64,000 nucleotides of DNA, from positions 1 to 64,000 of the forward strand of contig JACMRA010000008.1 of NCBI GenBank assembly GCA_014376695.1, read 5' to 3'. A model generated the notes under the pieces. That model saw only the letters and a list, made by a program, of their open reading frames with translations, did no database searches and was not told where the DNA came from. A program made the translations under genes and the position numbers. Source of the DNA: Minisyncoccota bacterium (GTDB taxonomy: Bacteria > Patescibacteriota > JACMRA01). This document shows, in pieces, positions 52,418 through 61,748 of the stretch (position 1 is its first letter; the number at the start of each line of letters is the position of its first letter).

Positions 52418-55400
52418 TTATGACAATATCCGGAGCTTGTCTGCCTGTTTTTTGAGGTCTTCGAATCGGTCAGCCAAATCTTGTCGCTTCTGATCTATCA
52501 CTTCTTGCTCAGCTCGCTCTATAAATTGGGCGTTGTTAAGCTGATTGTTAATTGTATCAATTACTTTTTGGATAACCTCTATTTGTTTTTTGGTTTTGAG
52601 GATCTCCGATGGCTTATCTTTGATATAATCAAGTATATTAAGCCCGTATTGATCCAGCCCGATTTCTAGTATCAAATCTCCATTTTTGGGCGATGATATA
52701 ATCAGGTCAATTTTGGCTAATAATTTTAGATATGGTCGATATGTATTAAGTAAATTCGAAGTACTTCTGATGCTGATGGCAAGGTGCGGGTCGATGCCAA
52801 ACAACCCTTTGAATGAACGAACCTGGTTAATATGCTCAACTACTAACTCAAATTGACTGGCCTCGGTTTTTTTAATTAAGGTACTTGCGTTAAGAAGCCA
52901 GGTAGTATCAACAGTCTGCCAAGCAATCAAGCCATTCTGCTTGAGAAACTCGACCCATAGTACCTGCGACTCAAATGGAATATATGGTGATATTAATATA
53001 ATAAACTCTCTAAATAGCTGAGCCGCAAAAATTATATCAGCCTTGTCTGTCTTGAGATACTCGAGATACCAACTAGCATAATCATCCCAAAGAAACCTAT
53101 AAATCAGATCTACAGAACTAGCCAAATTATAAGTCGTAAAGTTATTATCAAGTTGCTGGCTAAGATCCTTGTACTTGTTCAATATCCATTGGGAGGCAGG
53201 AGATATATTTTGGATGCTCTTTTGAGATGAGGGAATTAATTGATTACCAGGAATTGCTTTGGGCGTTTGAACAATCAAGGGTTGGTCGCCCTGAGTGATT
53301 TCGATAATCTTTGGCCCAGCAACATAATTGGGCAAATTTAACTGCTGCGGCTTAACCATGGCTACCCGTTTAAAATCAAAATCTACCCTAATTGAAACCA
53401 TTTTTGGCCTTGAAGCAGTAGTTTGGGACTTGGCAACTGGCTGAATAGGAATATCCCCCATTGCTACCTCAAGGAACCGAGCCACATTCCATATTTTGTT
53501 ACCTAAGTTTCGGTATTTTTCGGTTAATGTATCGGCTAATTTACCCTGAAAGCGAAAGTTCTTGCCGGGAGCGGCTCCAGTTAGCATTGCCAAACGGGTT
53601 GAATCCACCGAAAAATTAGCGATATGGGTTATAGGGTCAAGTCCATTATTGAGAGATTTGGACATCTTTCGGCCTTTTTCGTCGAGTACCCAAGCGTGGC
53701 ATAAGTAATCCCTAAATGGGACTTCGCCTGTAAAGTACATCCCTGTCATCACCATCCGAAGTATCCAAGCGTAGAATATCTCCCAAGCCGAGGTCATAAT
53801 TGTACTAGGATAATGCCTGAGGAACACCTGCGCCTGATTACTATAGTTCGACTCACCATAATAATTGCCAAGCCTGTTCCCGTTGTCCAAACCAAGTCGA
53901 TGATTCTCAAAAGCAAAGTCCACAAAACCAAGGGTCGATAGGGGCCAAAGGGTCGAACTAAACCAAGTATCCAAAATTTTGGTTTCTTGTACCCAGTTGC
54001 CTGGCTCATTTGGCCTGTTAGGTTGGACACGGAACAAATCACTGATATGATACATCTTTGCGTCAATCTCAATTTCTTGATTAAACTCACTGTATTGATA
54101 AAATCTTTGACTTGGGTTTAGATCTATATTATACCATATTGGCATCTTATGACCCCAGATTAAATCTCGACTGATGCACCAGTTCTTAATTTTTTCGAAG
54201 TATTTGATACCCCGCTCTCGGTACTCACTAGGATAGAAATTCACCTTATTTAGGCCTGAAATAGCTAACTCTTGGAGCGAGGTAGTTGGCTTAGTTAGTG
54301 AATAAATATAATACTCTTCTTCTTTACCGTTGACGCTTACGAAGTTTTTTTGGCTAATTTGTTCAAAGCCAAGTTTTTGGGCTAGCTGGATACTGGCTGT
54401 GTTGTGCGTCTTTACTTCGTAAAGTAGTTCGCTGACACGTAGATTATCAAAAGACCAATTGATTAGCATACCCAAAGATTCCATGGCTAATCCTTGATTT
54501 TTATATTTGTTCGCAATCCAAATTGTCAACTTATATTGATTGTCTTCTTTGCGAATACCAGTATAACCAACAAAATTACCGCTTTTTTTGTCTATAATTG
54601 CAATAGTAATTCTTGAACCATTTTTGGCCTCGACAATCCTATCCTCTATCCAAATCTTTGCCTCACCCTCAGTGTCGAATTGGGGTGAAATTACAAGTTC
54701 GGCGTCCTTTTCGTTCATATGATGAACTAAATCGAGTGAATGAATTGGTTTGATTGCCTCAAGCCGAATACGCTGATTTTCAATTCCAAAAGCCGAGAAA
54801 TCAATATTTTTGTGGCTGACAGGGCTGTGCAAAAATTGCTTATAATAATCTACAAAAAACTCTTCGCTAATCAATGGTTCTACAACAGATTTTGAGCGTT
54901 CGCAGATAGTCACATTATGCTTATAATTCCAGTCAATCTTATAATCTGGATAGAAGTCTTGCAGGTATTTGCAACGACCAACGTACTCTAATTGTTCGTA
55001 CTTATCAATATCAAATACGTGATTGACTTCTGTATATTCGGGTTCCGAACTAGCGTAATCATCGTCTGTCTGGCTGGCAACAGAGGCTTTGTGGATTTGC
55101 TTAATGTGATCGTTATCAATCAGGAGTTTAATTACGTTGGTTCGAGCTACCTCCACAGTTTGACCAGCCCATTTATGACAATCTTCGGTTAATTTACCGC
55201 TTCGAGCAATAATTGACTTGGCCGTTAAACCATGTTTTTTTGCAATATTGTAATCGACGATATCGTGGCCTGGAGTAATCTTGAGACAACCCGACCCGAA
55301 GCTTGGATCTACATCTTCGTCAATAATTAACTTGACCCCACGCGTCATCAAACATCGAATTTGAAAATAAATTTTGATTTTGTCACTCTCTATTAATTCG

Positions 55401-56311
55401 ATTATATAATCTGCTGTCAACTCATTAATACGATTATCAAGTAACTTATTTCTCAGGATTTGGGGGTGAATTGCTATGGCCACATCACCAAAGATTGTTT
55501 CGGGTCTGACCGTTGCCACCGTAATACTGGCAAAAACTTGCTGTAACAAGCCCCTAAGTTCTGTATCTAAGGTTGACTCTTCCAATAATTCAACTTTGTC
55601 CAAATTGTAGTCAAAAGTAACAAAAGGATCGACTTTTTCTATATGTCCAATATCCTCAGGAACATCAGAAAGTGCAGTCTGCAGGGCAACCGACCAATTA
55701 ATAAGATAACTATCTCGATAAATTAAATCATCTTGCCAGTATTTGAGAAAAGCAAAATTGACCATTCTTATAGCTCTTTCATCGAGAGTAAATAATAGCC
55801 GCTCAAAATCTGGAGAATCCCCGATAATTTTGGCCTGCTCGAGTTGACCGCTACGCCATATTTCGGCTTTTTCCATAGCTATCTCGGTCCAGAGACTAGG
55901 ATTTTGTTTTTTGAGATAATTGGCTTTTTCGGACTGCTCTAAAGTTGAAATTTCGGGATTCTCGGACAGTATTCGCTCATCAAACTCGCCATCGTTAATC
56001 ATCCGACTAATCACACCTTCTAGTTGAATCCCAGCGTGGTCTACTCCCGGTTGGTATAAGGTAGGTATTTTTTTTTGGCGGGCAATACGAGCCAAAGTGT
56101 CCATCAAAAAATGCTCAAAAGCGTGTCCAGCGTGTAACATTCCCGTAAGGTTAGGCGGCGGAACTACGATCGTGTAAGTATTATTAATATTTTTGTAATC
56201 AATTGCTTGGATTTTTAGCTGGTTGGCTAAGTTTCCTATTTTTTGACGGCTCCACAATTCTTTTATGTTTTCTTCGTATAATTTTGGATTATAAGTAGGG
56301 GCAATCGACAT
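52418..56311 (-). CDS. valS: Valyl-tRNA synthetase with inserted GNAT acetyltransferase domain
   Basis: 1297 residues against about 880-950 for most ValRS. The enzyme is complete: HIGH motif as HAGH (60-63), editing domain (about 215-430), CISRDLIWGH (712-721), KMSKS (882-886), anticodon-binding domain and the C-terminal coiled coil (about 1225-1290). Between EPLISEEFFVDYYKQ (478-492) and the CISRD segment lies a full GNAT domain (about 510-673, bases about 54293-54784): strands, the acetyl-CoA loop YKNQGLAMES, and NTASIQLAQKLGFEQI. It resembles RimJ/RimL-type enzymes and the GNAT protein at 5718. The synthetase core is otherwise intact, so both activities may be present; a role in acetylating Val-tRNA or a partner is speculation. 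Confidence 0.92.
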   Translation of the reverse strand: MSIAPTYNPKLYEENIKELWSRQKIGNLANQLKIQAIDYKNINNTYTIVVPPPNLTGMLHAGHAFEHFLMDTLARIARQKKIPTLYQPGVDHAGIQLEGVISRMINDGEFDERILSENPEISTLEQSEKANYLKKQNPSLWTEIAMEKAEIWRSGQLEQAKIIGDSPDFERLLFTLDERAIRMVNFAFLKYWQDDLIYRDSYLINWSVALQTALSDVPEDIGHIEKVDPFVTFDYNLDKVELLEESTLDTELRGLLQQVFASITVATVRPETIFGDVAIAIHPQILRNKLLDNRINELTADYIIELIESDKIKIYFQIRCLMTRGVKLIIDEDVDPSFGSGCLKITPGHDIVDYNIAKKHGLTAKSIIARSGKLTEDCHKWAGQTVEVARTNVIKLLIDNDHIKQIHKASVASQTDDDYASSEPEYTEVNHVFDIDKYEQLEYVGRCKYLQDFYPDYKIDWNYKHNVTICERSKSVVEPLISEEFFVDYYKQFLHSPVSHKNIDFSAFGIENQRIRLEAIKPIHSLDLVHHMNEKDAELVISPQFDTEGEAKIWIEDRIVEAKNGSRITIAIIDKKSGNFVGYTGIRKEDNQYKLTIWIANKYKNQGLAMESLGMLINWSFDNLRVSELLYEVKTHNTASIQLAQKLGFEQISQKNFVSVNGKEEEYYIYSLTKPTTSLQELAISGLNKVNFYPSEYRERGIKYFEKIKNWCISRDLIWGHKMPIWYNIDLNPSQRFYQYSEFNQEIEIDAKMYHISDLFRVQPNRPNEPGNWVQETKILDTWFSSTLWPLSTLGFVDFAFENHRLGLDNGNRLGNYYGESNYSNQAQVFLRHYPSTIMTSAWEIFYAWILRMVMTGMYFTGEVPFRDYLCHAWVLDEKGRKMSKSLNNGLDPITHIANFSVDSTRLAMLTGAAPGKNFRFQGKLADTLTEKYRNLGNKIWNVARFLEVAMGDIPIQPVAKSQTTASRPKMVSIRVDFDFKRVAMVKPQQLNLPNYVAGPKIIEITQGDQPLIVQTPKAIPGNQLIPSSQKSIQNISPASQWILNKYKDLSQQLDNNFTTYNLASSVDLIYRFLWDDYASWYLEYLKTDKADIIFAAQLFREFIILISPYIPFESQVLWVEFLKQNGLIAWQTVDTTWLLNASTLIKKTEASQFELVVEHINQVRSFKGLFGIDPHLAISIRSTSNLLNTYRPYLKLLAKIDLIISSPKNGDLILEIGLDQYGLNILDYIKDKPSEILKTKKQIEVIQKVIDTINNQLNNAQFIERAEQEVIDQKRQDLADRFEDLKKQADKLRILS

Positions 56312-56365
56312 ATTTTGTATCTGATTTTAGAAAGATTTTTTAGCCCAAATAAGCTGTAATTTATG

Positions 56366-56380
56366 ATACAAGTCTTGTAT
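56366..56380. promoter_or_regulatory. Palindromic operator-like site upstream of valS
   Basis: ATACAAG-T-CTTGTAT, a perfect 7-bp dyad, 55 bases before the valS ATG. Confidence 0.45.
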
Positions 56381-56392
56381 AGAACAATTATT

Positions 56393-56432
56393 TTGTCAAA
56401 ATTTTGACAAGACCCAGTTAATTTCATATGGT
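56393..56432. promoter_or_regulatory. Back-to-back -35 palindrome between valS and tRNA-Lys
   Basis: TTGTCAAAATTTTGACAA (56393-56410) is an 18-bp perfect palindrome holding TTGACA on each strand. On the plus strand TTGACA (56404-56409), 17-base spacer and TATGGT (56427-56432) can serve tRNA-Lys; a valS -10 at normal distance is not clear. Confidence 0.5.
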
Positions 56433-56457
56433 TTAGATAATTAAGCAATATACTATT

Positions 56458-56532
56458 GGTTTTGTAGCTCAGTGGTAGAGCAGAAGACTCTTAATCTTTT
56501 GGTCGTGGGTTCGAATCCCACCGGAACCACCA
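56458..56532 (+). tRNA. tRNA-Lys (anticodon CTT)
   Basis: Acceptor GGTTTTG/CGGAACC with two G-T pairs, anticodon loop CTCTTAA giving CTT, T-arm GTGGGTTCGAATCCCAC, encoded CCA. Confidence 0.95.
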
Positions 56533-56554
56533 ATAAATTTAATTTTTTTTGGCA

Positions 56555-56974
56555 ATGACGATAATTCACCCACTTATCCCAACCCATTGCCCGAGCTGCA
56601 AGGCACCTCTTATCCTTACTTCTACTGGTGTAGATTTATTTTGCGGTAATACAGATGATTGCCCAGCCCAAATACTTGGCAGGCTTAGTTATTATTGCCA
56701 ACGGAGCCGAGCTAATATCCCCGGTTTATCGACCAAAATACTAGAAAAACTGATTAACCAAAATCAAGTCACCGACATCTTTGACATTTATTCTCTAGAT
56801 TATAATCTCGTTAGCCAGTGGAATGGCTTCGGCTCAAAATCAGTTGAAAATTTAAAAAATTCAATCGATCAATCCAAAAATACAATATCCCCAACCAAAT
56901 TCTTAGCCAGCCTCGGAATAAAAGGCATTGGGATCGAAGTTGCCAGCCTAATTTGTAATCAATTAGAAGTCTAG
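56555..56974 (+). pseudogene. ligA: Fragment of NAD-dependent DNA ligase (zinc finger and HhH part)
   Basis: 139 residues from the ATG at 56555 (a TTG at 56549 is possible). It matches only the region after the LigA OB fold: a four-Cys zinc finger with exact LigA spacing (C-x2-C-x14-C-x5-C, DCPAQILGRL following), RANIPGLSTKILEKL and two helix-hairpin-helix motifs (WNGFGSKSVENL, LGIKGIGIEVASL). The nucleotidyltransferase domain with the catalytic Lys, the OB fold and the BRCT domain are missing. It begins 22 bases after tRNA-Lys. It cannot ligate DNA alone; it may be a remnant or a small DNA-binding protein. Confidence 0.8.
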
Positions 56975-57048
56975 CCGTGGTGGATTTAGCAAGGGCGGGT
57001 TTTGTCCATATAAGAAATTTCGTGCTTAACCTTATCCAATTTTTGGGC

Positions 57049-58506
57049 CTAAAACAGATTATTATTTTCAAAAACCTCTAACTGCGATCCGGCATTCTCC
57101 ACCCTCTGCAGACAAAAGATATTCTGTGCAATAATTCTCCCTGTACAATTATTATCAATCCATTTAACTAGCGAATAGCCCGTGATGTTGTGATTGACCG
57201 AAGATTTGTCATACCACACACTAGAGATTCTGGCTGGCTCAAAAATAACTAATCTTAACCATTTGGTAGAATAGTCCAAAGTTAAATCCTGTATAGACAA
57301 ATCCCTGTCCACTGGTAAATATCCGAGTCGAGATTGATAATTGGTATTAAAATTCCAAGAATAGATTGGCAAGCCTGATTGGATTTTTGTGTTGACCCAG
57401 AATAAAGTATCTTCAAAAATTGTAAAGTTGATAGCCTTTTGACTAATTAGAGAGAGGTTATTCGGGGCACTATCATTATAATAATACAAACTGTTATCGA
57501 CTTGAATTACAACTCCCTGAACAAAATTACTAATATTCAAATAACTAGGCTTTTTACCGGAAGTAGTGGCCAGCTTCGGGGACTCAAGATAGAGAGAGTT
57601 GCTTTGACTATTATATTGATTACCGTTAATTTTGTATAATTTTTGATTAATTAAATACCAGCTATTTTTGGACTTGATGTTATAATAAAGATAATCAATC
57701 CCTTGATCTATAAGTTTGATTTTGGGATTTTTGGGATCTTGGAGATTGAGTTCCCAGAGATTGTCGCCGCGACTTTTTATCAAGATTAGATCTTGGCTTA
57801 TGTTCACCACCTGCTCCGCTTCTTTGATAATGCTGTTAATAGGGAGGCTTTCGGAGTTAAGACTAGATTCCAAACTCAAAATTTTCCAGTTGTCCCGACT
57901 CAAAAAAACTATTAATTGATTATCTTTATCAAAAAAAGTATTCTCCCCCACAATCTGCCATTTTAATTCAGATTTTAGATTATTTATAGTTTTAACTTTA
58001 TTAATTTCTTGAATTTCAATTGGCTGGCCATTTAGTTGGTCTACATTGAACTTTTGAAGCAAAAAATTGCTAATTTGATTTTTTGTTTCTACCCAGATTA
58101 AATTGTTATCGACTATGCTAAGTGATTTTTGGCTGGGTTTTTGGTCTGTGATTTTGCGACCTTTCTCTTGGAGAAGCTTTAATTGCGTAAGTCTGGTGTT
58201 GAGATTTTGGTTAGGACGGGGGTTGACCCAGTAAGATTCATCTAAATAACCGTCTTTTGTAATGTCAACGCGAGATTCACCTGGCTTGGTTATGGCTATA
58301 TCAGTTGGCGAGTTTGTATCCAATATCTGATTGTTAAGATAAATTTTAGCGCTGATTGGATAAGTTTCAACCTTAATTTGGAGCGAATTTTGAATTTTGC
58401 CCGAATTAAGATTATATCCAAGGCTAATTATTACAAGAAGCGGCGCCGTGACCAAAAAGGTCAAGCAAACTATCCCAAAAATTATCTTACGATTTCGCTT
58501 GAGCAT
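57049..58506 (-). CDS. Membrane-anchored PEGA-domain protein
   Basis: 485 residues: one N-terminal membrane helix (about 8-30), a PEGA-type domain (about 40-95, with VETYPISAKIYLNNQ and ITKPGESRVDITKDGY), then a long exported beta-rich region, possibly propeller-like, rich in Asn, Ser, Leu and Tyr. PEGA domains are common in surface proteins. It is the last gene of an rplD-led transcript, one base after the small membrane gene. Confidence 0.75.
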   Translation of the reverse strand: MLKRNRKIIFGIVCLTFLVTAPLLVIISLGYNLNSGKIQNSLQIKVETYPISAKIYLNNQILDTNSPTDIAITKPGESRVDITKDGYLDESYWVNPRPNQNLNTRLTQLKLLQEKGRKITDQKPSQKSLSIVDNNLIWVETKNQISNFLLQKFNVDQLNGQPIEIQEINKVKTINNLKSELKWQIVGENTFFDKDNQLIVFLSRDNWKILSLESSLNSESLPINSIIKEAEQVVNISQDLILIKSRGDNLWELNLQDPKNPKIKLIDQGIDYLYYNIKSKNSWYLINQKLYKINGNQYNSQSNSLYLESPKLATTSGKKPSYLNISNFVQGVVIQVDNSLYYYNDSAPNNLSLISQKAINFTIFEDTLFWVNTKIQSGLPIYSWNFNTNYQSRLGYLPVDRDLSIQDLTLDYSTKWLRLVIFEPARISSVWYDKSSVNHNITGYSLVKWIDNNCTGRIIAQNIFCLQRVENAGSQLEVFENNNLF

Positions 58507-58507
58507 A

Positions 58508-58624
58508 TTACCTTTTTAGCCAGCCTTTGACTATTAAATACCACCACATCATCCACAAAATCAGCAATACCGCAACGAAAGTCGCAATTAGTATTGCCCA
58601 GAGTAGAGTTAATTCGGAGGTCAT
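58508..58624 (-). CDS. 38-residue membrane peptide
   Basis: A short ORF with one Leu/Ile/Trp-rich membrane helix (about 5-33, with ILWMMWWYLIV) and a basic end (KGWLKR). It fits exactly between rplD (17-base gap) and the PEGA gene (one-base gap) on the same strand, which supports real coding. Function unknown. Confidence 0.55.
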   Translation of the reverse strand: MTSELTLLWAILIATFVAVLLILWMMWWYLIVKGWLKR

Positions 58625-58641
58625 TATATTTTGAGGATTTA

Positions 58642-59280
58642 CTATGCAACTCTAGTTTCTAGATAAGCTCGAGCGGATTCTGTAAAGATGAAGTATCGAC
58701 TGTTGACCATTTCACTAATCCTAAGATTGTTCACATTGAAGAGCTGTACGCCAGTATTGGCTACACCATTGAAATTATTCTTATCCTGGTTGTTATAGAT
58801 TATAGCAATTTTAGTTGCTTTTATACCTTTAGTCTCAGCGAAGCTATTGAGGCCTGTTGTGAATTCCTTGGTTTTTTGATAACTTACGGTTTGGCTTAGT
58901 TCTGAAACTGCATTATTTAGTAGCTTATCTTTGATTACAGATTTGAGGGCTGCAACTCGTGAAGATTTGTTGATTTTCTGGTGCCAGTTAGTAGTGTTTC
59001 GGGGGCCAAAGGTAACTCCTCCACCAACCCAAATTGGCGATCGAGATGAACCGTGTCGAGCGCGACCAGTTCCTTTTTGCTTCCAAGGTTTTTTACCTCC
59101 TCCGCGGACTTCTCCTCGCATTTTTGTGTGAGCGTTGCCTGCTCGAAGGTTGCTTAGTTCGGCTCGGACAACTTGAGCTAGTAGTAATTCTCGAACAGGA
59201 TAATCACTTAAACTGGCAAAAACTGAAGTAGTGCTAGCGGATTCTAAATTTTGATTGAGGACTGAGATATCAAAAGACAT
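58642..59280 (-). CDS. rplD: 50S ribosomal protein L4
   Basis: 212 residues with L4 marks: the long loop TKMRGEVRGGGKKPWKQKGTG then RARHGSSRSPIWVGGG and FGPR. Normal length. Here it heads a minus-strand unit with two membrane-protein genes instead of lying between rplC and rplW. A candidate promoter lies 232 bases upstream, leaving a long leader; L4 is a known self-regulator of the S10 operon in other bacteria. Confidence 0.95.
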   Translation of the reverse strand: MSFDISVLNQNLESASTTSVFASLSDYPVRELLLAQVVRAELSNLRAGNAHTKMRGEVRGGGKKPWKQKGTGRARHGSSRSPIWVGGGVTFGPRNTTNWHQKINKSSRVAALKSVIKDKLLNNAVSELSQTVSYQKTKEFTTGLNSFAETKGIKATKIAIIYNNQDKNNFNGVANTGVQLFNVNNLRISEMVNSRYFIFTESARAYLETRVA

Positions 59281-59511
59281 ATTATAATCGATAATTCACA
59301 AATTAATAAATACTATTGTGGTATTTGGATGTAATCTTATATGTAAAGCTAAAATTATTTTTTAAAAATCGTCAATTAGCTTGTAGAATTTTTGTTATTA
59401 TATTTTCCAATATTTTTGCTATGTTATCCAACCGTACTAATAAATTACCGATTGGCGGTTTTGGGTCGTGTGCTAATTCAGTTTTGAGGTGGAGTAGTAT
59501 TCTTGATAGAG

Positions 59512-59540
59512 ACCATAGAAATTTGCAGTCATTTTGTCAA
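59512..59540 (-). promoter_or_regulatory. Candidate rplD promoter with a long leader
   Basis: Minus strand TTGACA (59535-59540), 17-base spacer, TATGGT (59512-59517). The leader to rplD would be about 225 bases and has no clear ORF with an ATG. Confidence 0.45.
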
Positions 59541-59554
59541 AAAAGTTACCATAT

Positions 59555-60280
59555 CTATTCACTAGCTACCATATACCGGGTCCAGTAATCAATCGAGGCG
59601 ATATCAAAATGTTGGGCGTATTTATACAGGAGGTAGCTATTAAGTCCCACGAGACAAAAGCCCAAAAAAGTCTCAACGCCCGACCCAGTTCGAAATAGTT
59701 TAAGGCCTAACTTCTTCTTGAATGGAAAGAAAATCGGTATCCCCTCAATAGTTACCCAGTCGCCAATTAAGTGGGCAATATAGCCAATAATTAACAAAAC
59801 GGCAATCTCAAATCGCAAGTTCTGGTTCCAAACCAAAAAAAGCAAACCAACTAAAACAAAATTAATGGCCATACTAAATATGTGAAGGATGAAATTTACT
59901 TGTTTTTCGGAGATAATATTTCTGGTAATTTCATCAATCGAGCCAATATATCGTTGAAGGATTTTTTCGAGTAAGTAATTCCCAAAAAAGGCTGCAACAA
60001 TCAAAAAATAGGTAAAATAAATATTCTGACCAAGTAAAAAATAGATTAAGCCTGCAAAAAGCCCAACCCCGACCAAAGAATGTGTAATTCCACGATGTGG
60101 CAAAAACTTACCAACCGGCCTGAAATATCGCCCAAGCTCGCTACCAGGATGATCAATATCAGGAAATACCCCAGCAAAAATCACAAACAACAAAAGTGGT
60201 AAAAAGAAAGGTCTCTCAAAATAGAGACTAAGCCCAAGCGCTGAGGCTGTTGCAAGAGTGGCGTGATTAATTGCAAGCAT
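59555..60280 (-). CDS. YdjM-family membrane-bound metal-dependent hydrolase
   Basis: 241 residues with several membrane helices. The family metal-site motifs are present: FPDIDHPGS (about 44-52), LPHRGITHSL (about 80-89) and a late AHLIGDWVTIEGIPIFFPF. Substrate unknown; some relatives affect lipid or wall metabolism. It follows pheS by seven bases on the minus strand. Confidence 0.82.
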   Translation of the reverse strand: MLAINHATLATASALGLSLYFERPFFLPLLLFVIFAGVFPDIDHPGSELGRYFRPVGKFLPHRGITHSLVGVGLFAGLIYFLLGQNIYFTYFLIVAAFFGNYLLEKILQRYIGSIDEITRNIISEKQVNFILHIFSMAINFVLVGLLFLVWNQNLRFEIAVLLIIGYIAHLIGDWVTIEGIPIFFPFKKKLGLKLFRTGSGVETFLGFCLVGLNSYLLYKYAQHFDIASIDYWTRYMVASE

Positions 60281-60287
60281 ATAACTT

Positions 60288-61295
60288 TTATTCTCCTCGC
60301 AAAAAGCTTAATTGGCCATTATAAAATTGAGTAATACCCGTAATTTCAAGCTTCATCTGAACAAGCCGAGTTAACCCGAGGCCAAAAGCTATGCCCTGAT
60401 ACTCAGTGGTATCTAGTCCCATATTCTTGATTACCTGGCTATGAATTGGACCAGCTCCAGCCACTTCTATCCATTTGCCACCTTTGAACCACTTGGCATA
60501 TATATCAATTTCAAACGACGGTTCCGTAAATGGAAAATAGCTTGGTCTTAATCTTACCTGAAGCTCGGGGTCACGAAAATACTCCCGAAAAACTTTTTCG
60601 AGTAGAGTTACTAACTGACTTATGCTAATTTGCTTGTCGACCATCCACATATCTAACTGGTGAAAGTTAATATCGTGAGTTGAATCCATATTCTCAGCCC
60701 GAAATACGATACCCGGGAAGACAACCCGAAAAGGTGGCTTATGCGTCTCGGCGTATTTGCAGATATTGGATGTTACTTGAGTTCTCATAACGTAATTCTC
60801 ACCTTTGCTATCCTGCTGGGCCAAAAAGAATGTATCTTGCATACCTCGAGCCGAGTGGTAATCTGGCGTTCCGACCGAAGTAAAGTTATACCACTGACTC
60901 TCCACCTGAGTCGAATCAAAAATATCAAAACCCAGTCGCTGAAATATCCCAACAATCTCGTTGCTAACTTGAATAATCGGATGCAAAACCCCGCTTCTAG
61001 TTTCTTCGAATTGGTGCGAAGCAAAAGTTGGGTCAAATTTTATATAATCGTCCTGTTCTTGCAGGGCTTGGATAGCCTGGATTTTAGTATCGGCAGCGGC
61101 TGTAATGGCTGATTTGATAGAAGTAATTTGACCACCTAGGGCTTTTTTTTGGGCGGGATCTCCTGATTTGAGTTCTTGCAAAAGACTAGCGATTAAATCT
61201 CCCTTGAGAAGACTTTCTTTGATCGCGATGCACTGACTAATGGTAGTACACTGAGCAAAGTCGGGGCTGTATTGATTGGAGTTAGTCTCGGTCAT
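60288..61295 (-). CDS. pheS: Phenylalanyl-tRNA synthetase alpha subunit
   Basis: 335 residues from the ATG at 61295 (an earlier start at 61367 adds a hydrophobic, atypical segment). Class II motif 2 is in PGIVFRAENMDSTHDINFHQLDM and motif 3 in GIAFGLGLTRLVQMKLEI. An N-terminal coiled coil binds tRNA. It needs PheT, which is not next to it. Confidence 0.93.
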   Translation of the reverse strand: MTETNSNQYSPDFAQCTTISQCIAIKESLLKGDLIASLLQELKSGDPAQKKALGGQITSIKSAITAAADTKIQAIQALQEQDDYIKFDPTFASHQFEETRSGVLHPIIQVSNEIVGIFQRLGFDIFDSTQVESQWYNFTSVGTPDYHSARGMQDTFFLAQQDSKGENYVMRTQVTSNICKYAETHKPPFRVVFPGIVFRAENMDSTHDINFHQLDMWMVDKQISISQLVTLLEKVFREYFRDPELQVRLRPSYFPFTEPSFEIDIYAKWFKGGKWIEVAGAGPIHSQVIKNMGLDTTEYQGIAFGLGLTRLVQMKLEITGITQFYNGQLSFLRGE

Positions 61296-61415
61296 AAATT
61301 GAATTGCGTAGATAGATAGCCAAATAATCACCAAAGGCCGGTTTACTGTCAAGCCAACAAAAAACACCTCCTTAGTTGAGATGCTAATTGAGTTAATTGG
61401 TCAAAAAATTCGGGT

Positions 61416-61748
61416 TTAGATGTTTCCTGCGTCTTTGAGCATGCCCATAAGATCGTTAATCCCTCCAGTTTGTTGTAGTTGAGTTACCACAGCTTTTTGG
61501 ACGTCTTCAACAGCTTTTTCGAAGGCTTCGATAATGGCCTTACCCAAAAGAGCGTCGGGTTTACCTTCCTTAATAAAGTTTTCGTAGACGAATTCAATAA
61601 GAGCTGGGTCGATATCAATTGTCTGGATTTTTTGCTCTCCGTTGATGGTTACAGTAACTTTTCCGTTCTTAGAAGTTCCAGTTACGATAATAGACGAAAG
61701 TAATTTTTTGAGCTTTTCGTGTTGTTGTTGCATTTTAATTGGGTTCAT
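61416..61748 (-). CDS. ybaB: YbaB/EbfC nucleoid-associated protein
   Basis: 110 residues: a helical start (MQQQHEKLKKLL), the strand pair KVTVTINGEQKIQTIDIDP and a long C-terminal helix, as in YbaB/EbfC DNA-binding dimers. Normal length. The usual partners recR and dnaX are not adjacent. Confidence 0.85.
   Translation of the reverse strand: MNPIKMQQQHEKLKKLLSSIIVTGTSKNGKVTVTINGEQKIQTIDIDPALIEFVYENFIKEGKPDALLGKAIIEAFEKAVEDVQKAVVTQLQQTGGINDLMGMLKDAGNI

Noticed and set aside
59316..59588. 90-codon plus-strand ORF upstream of rplD
   Set aside because: Needs a TTG start, overlaps the ydjM-like gene and resembles no family; the minus-strand frames there also lack a usable ATG start.
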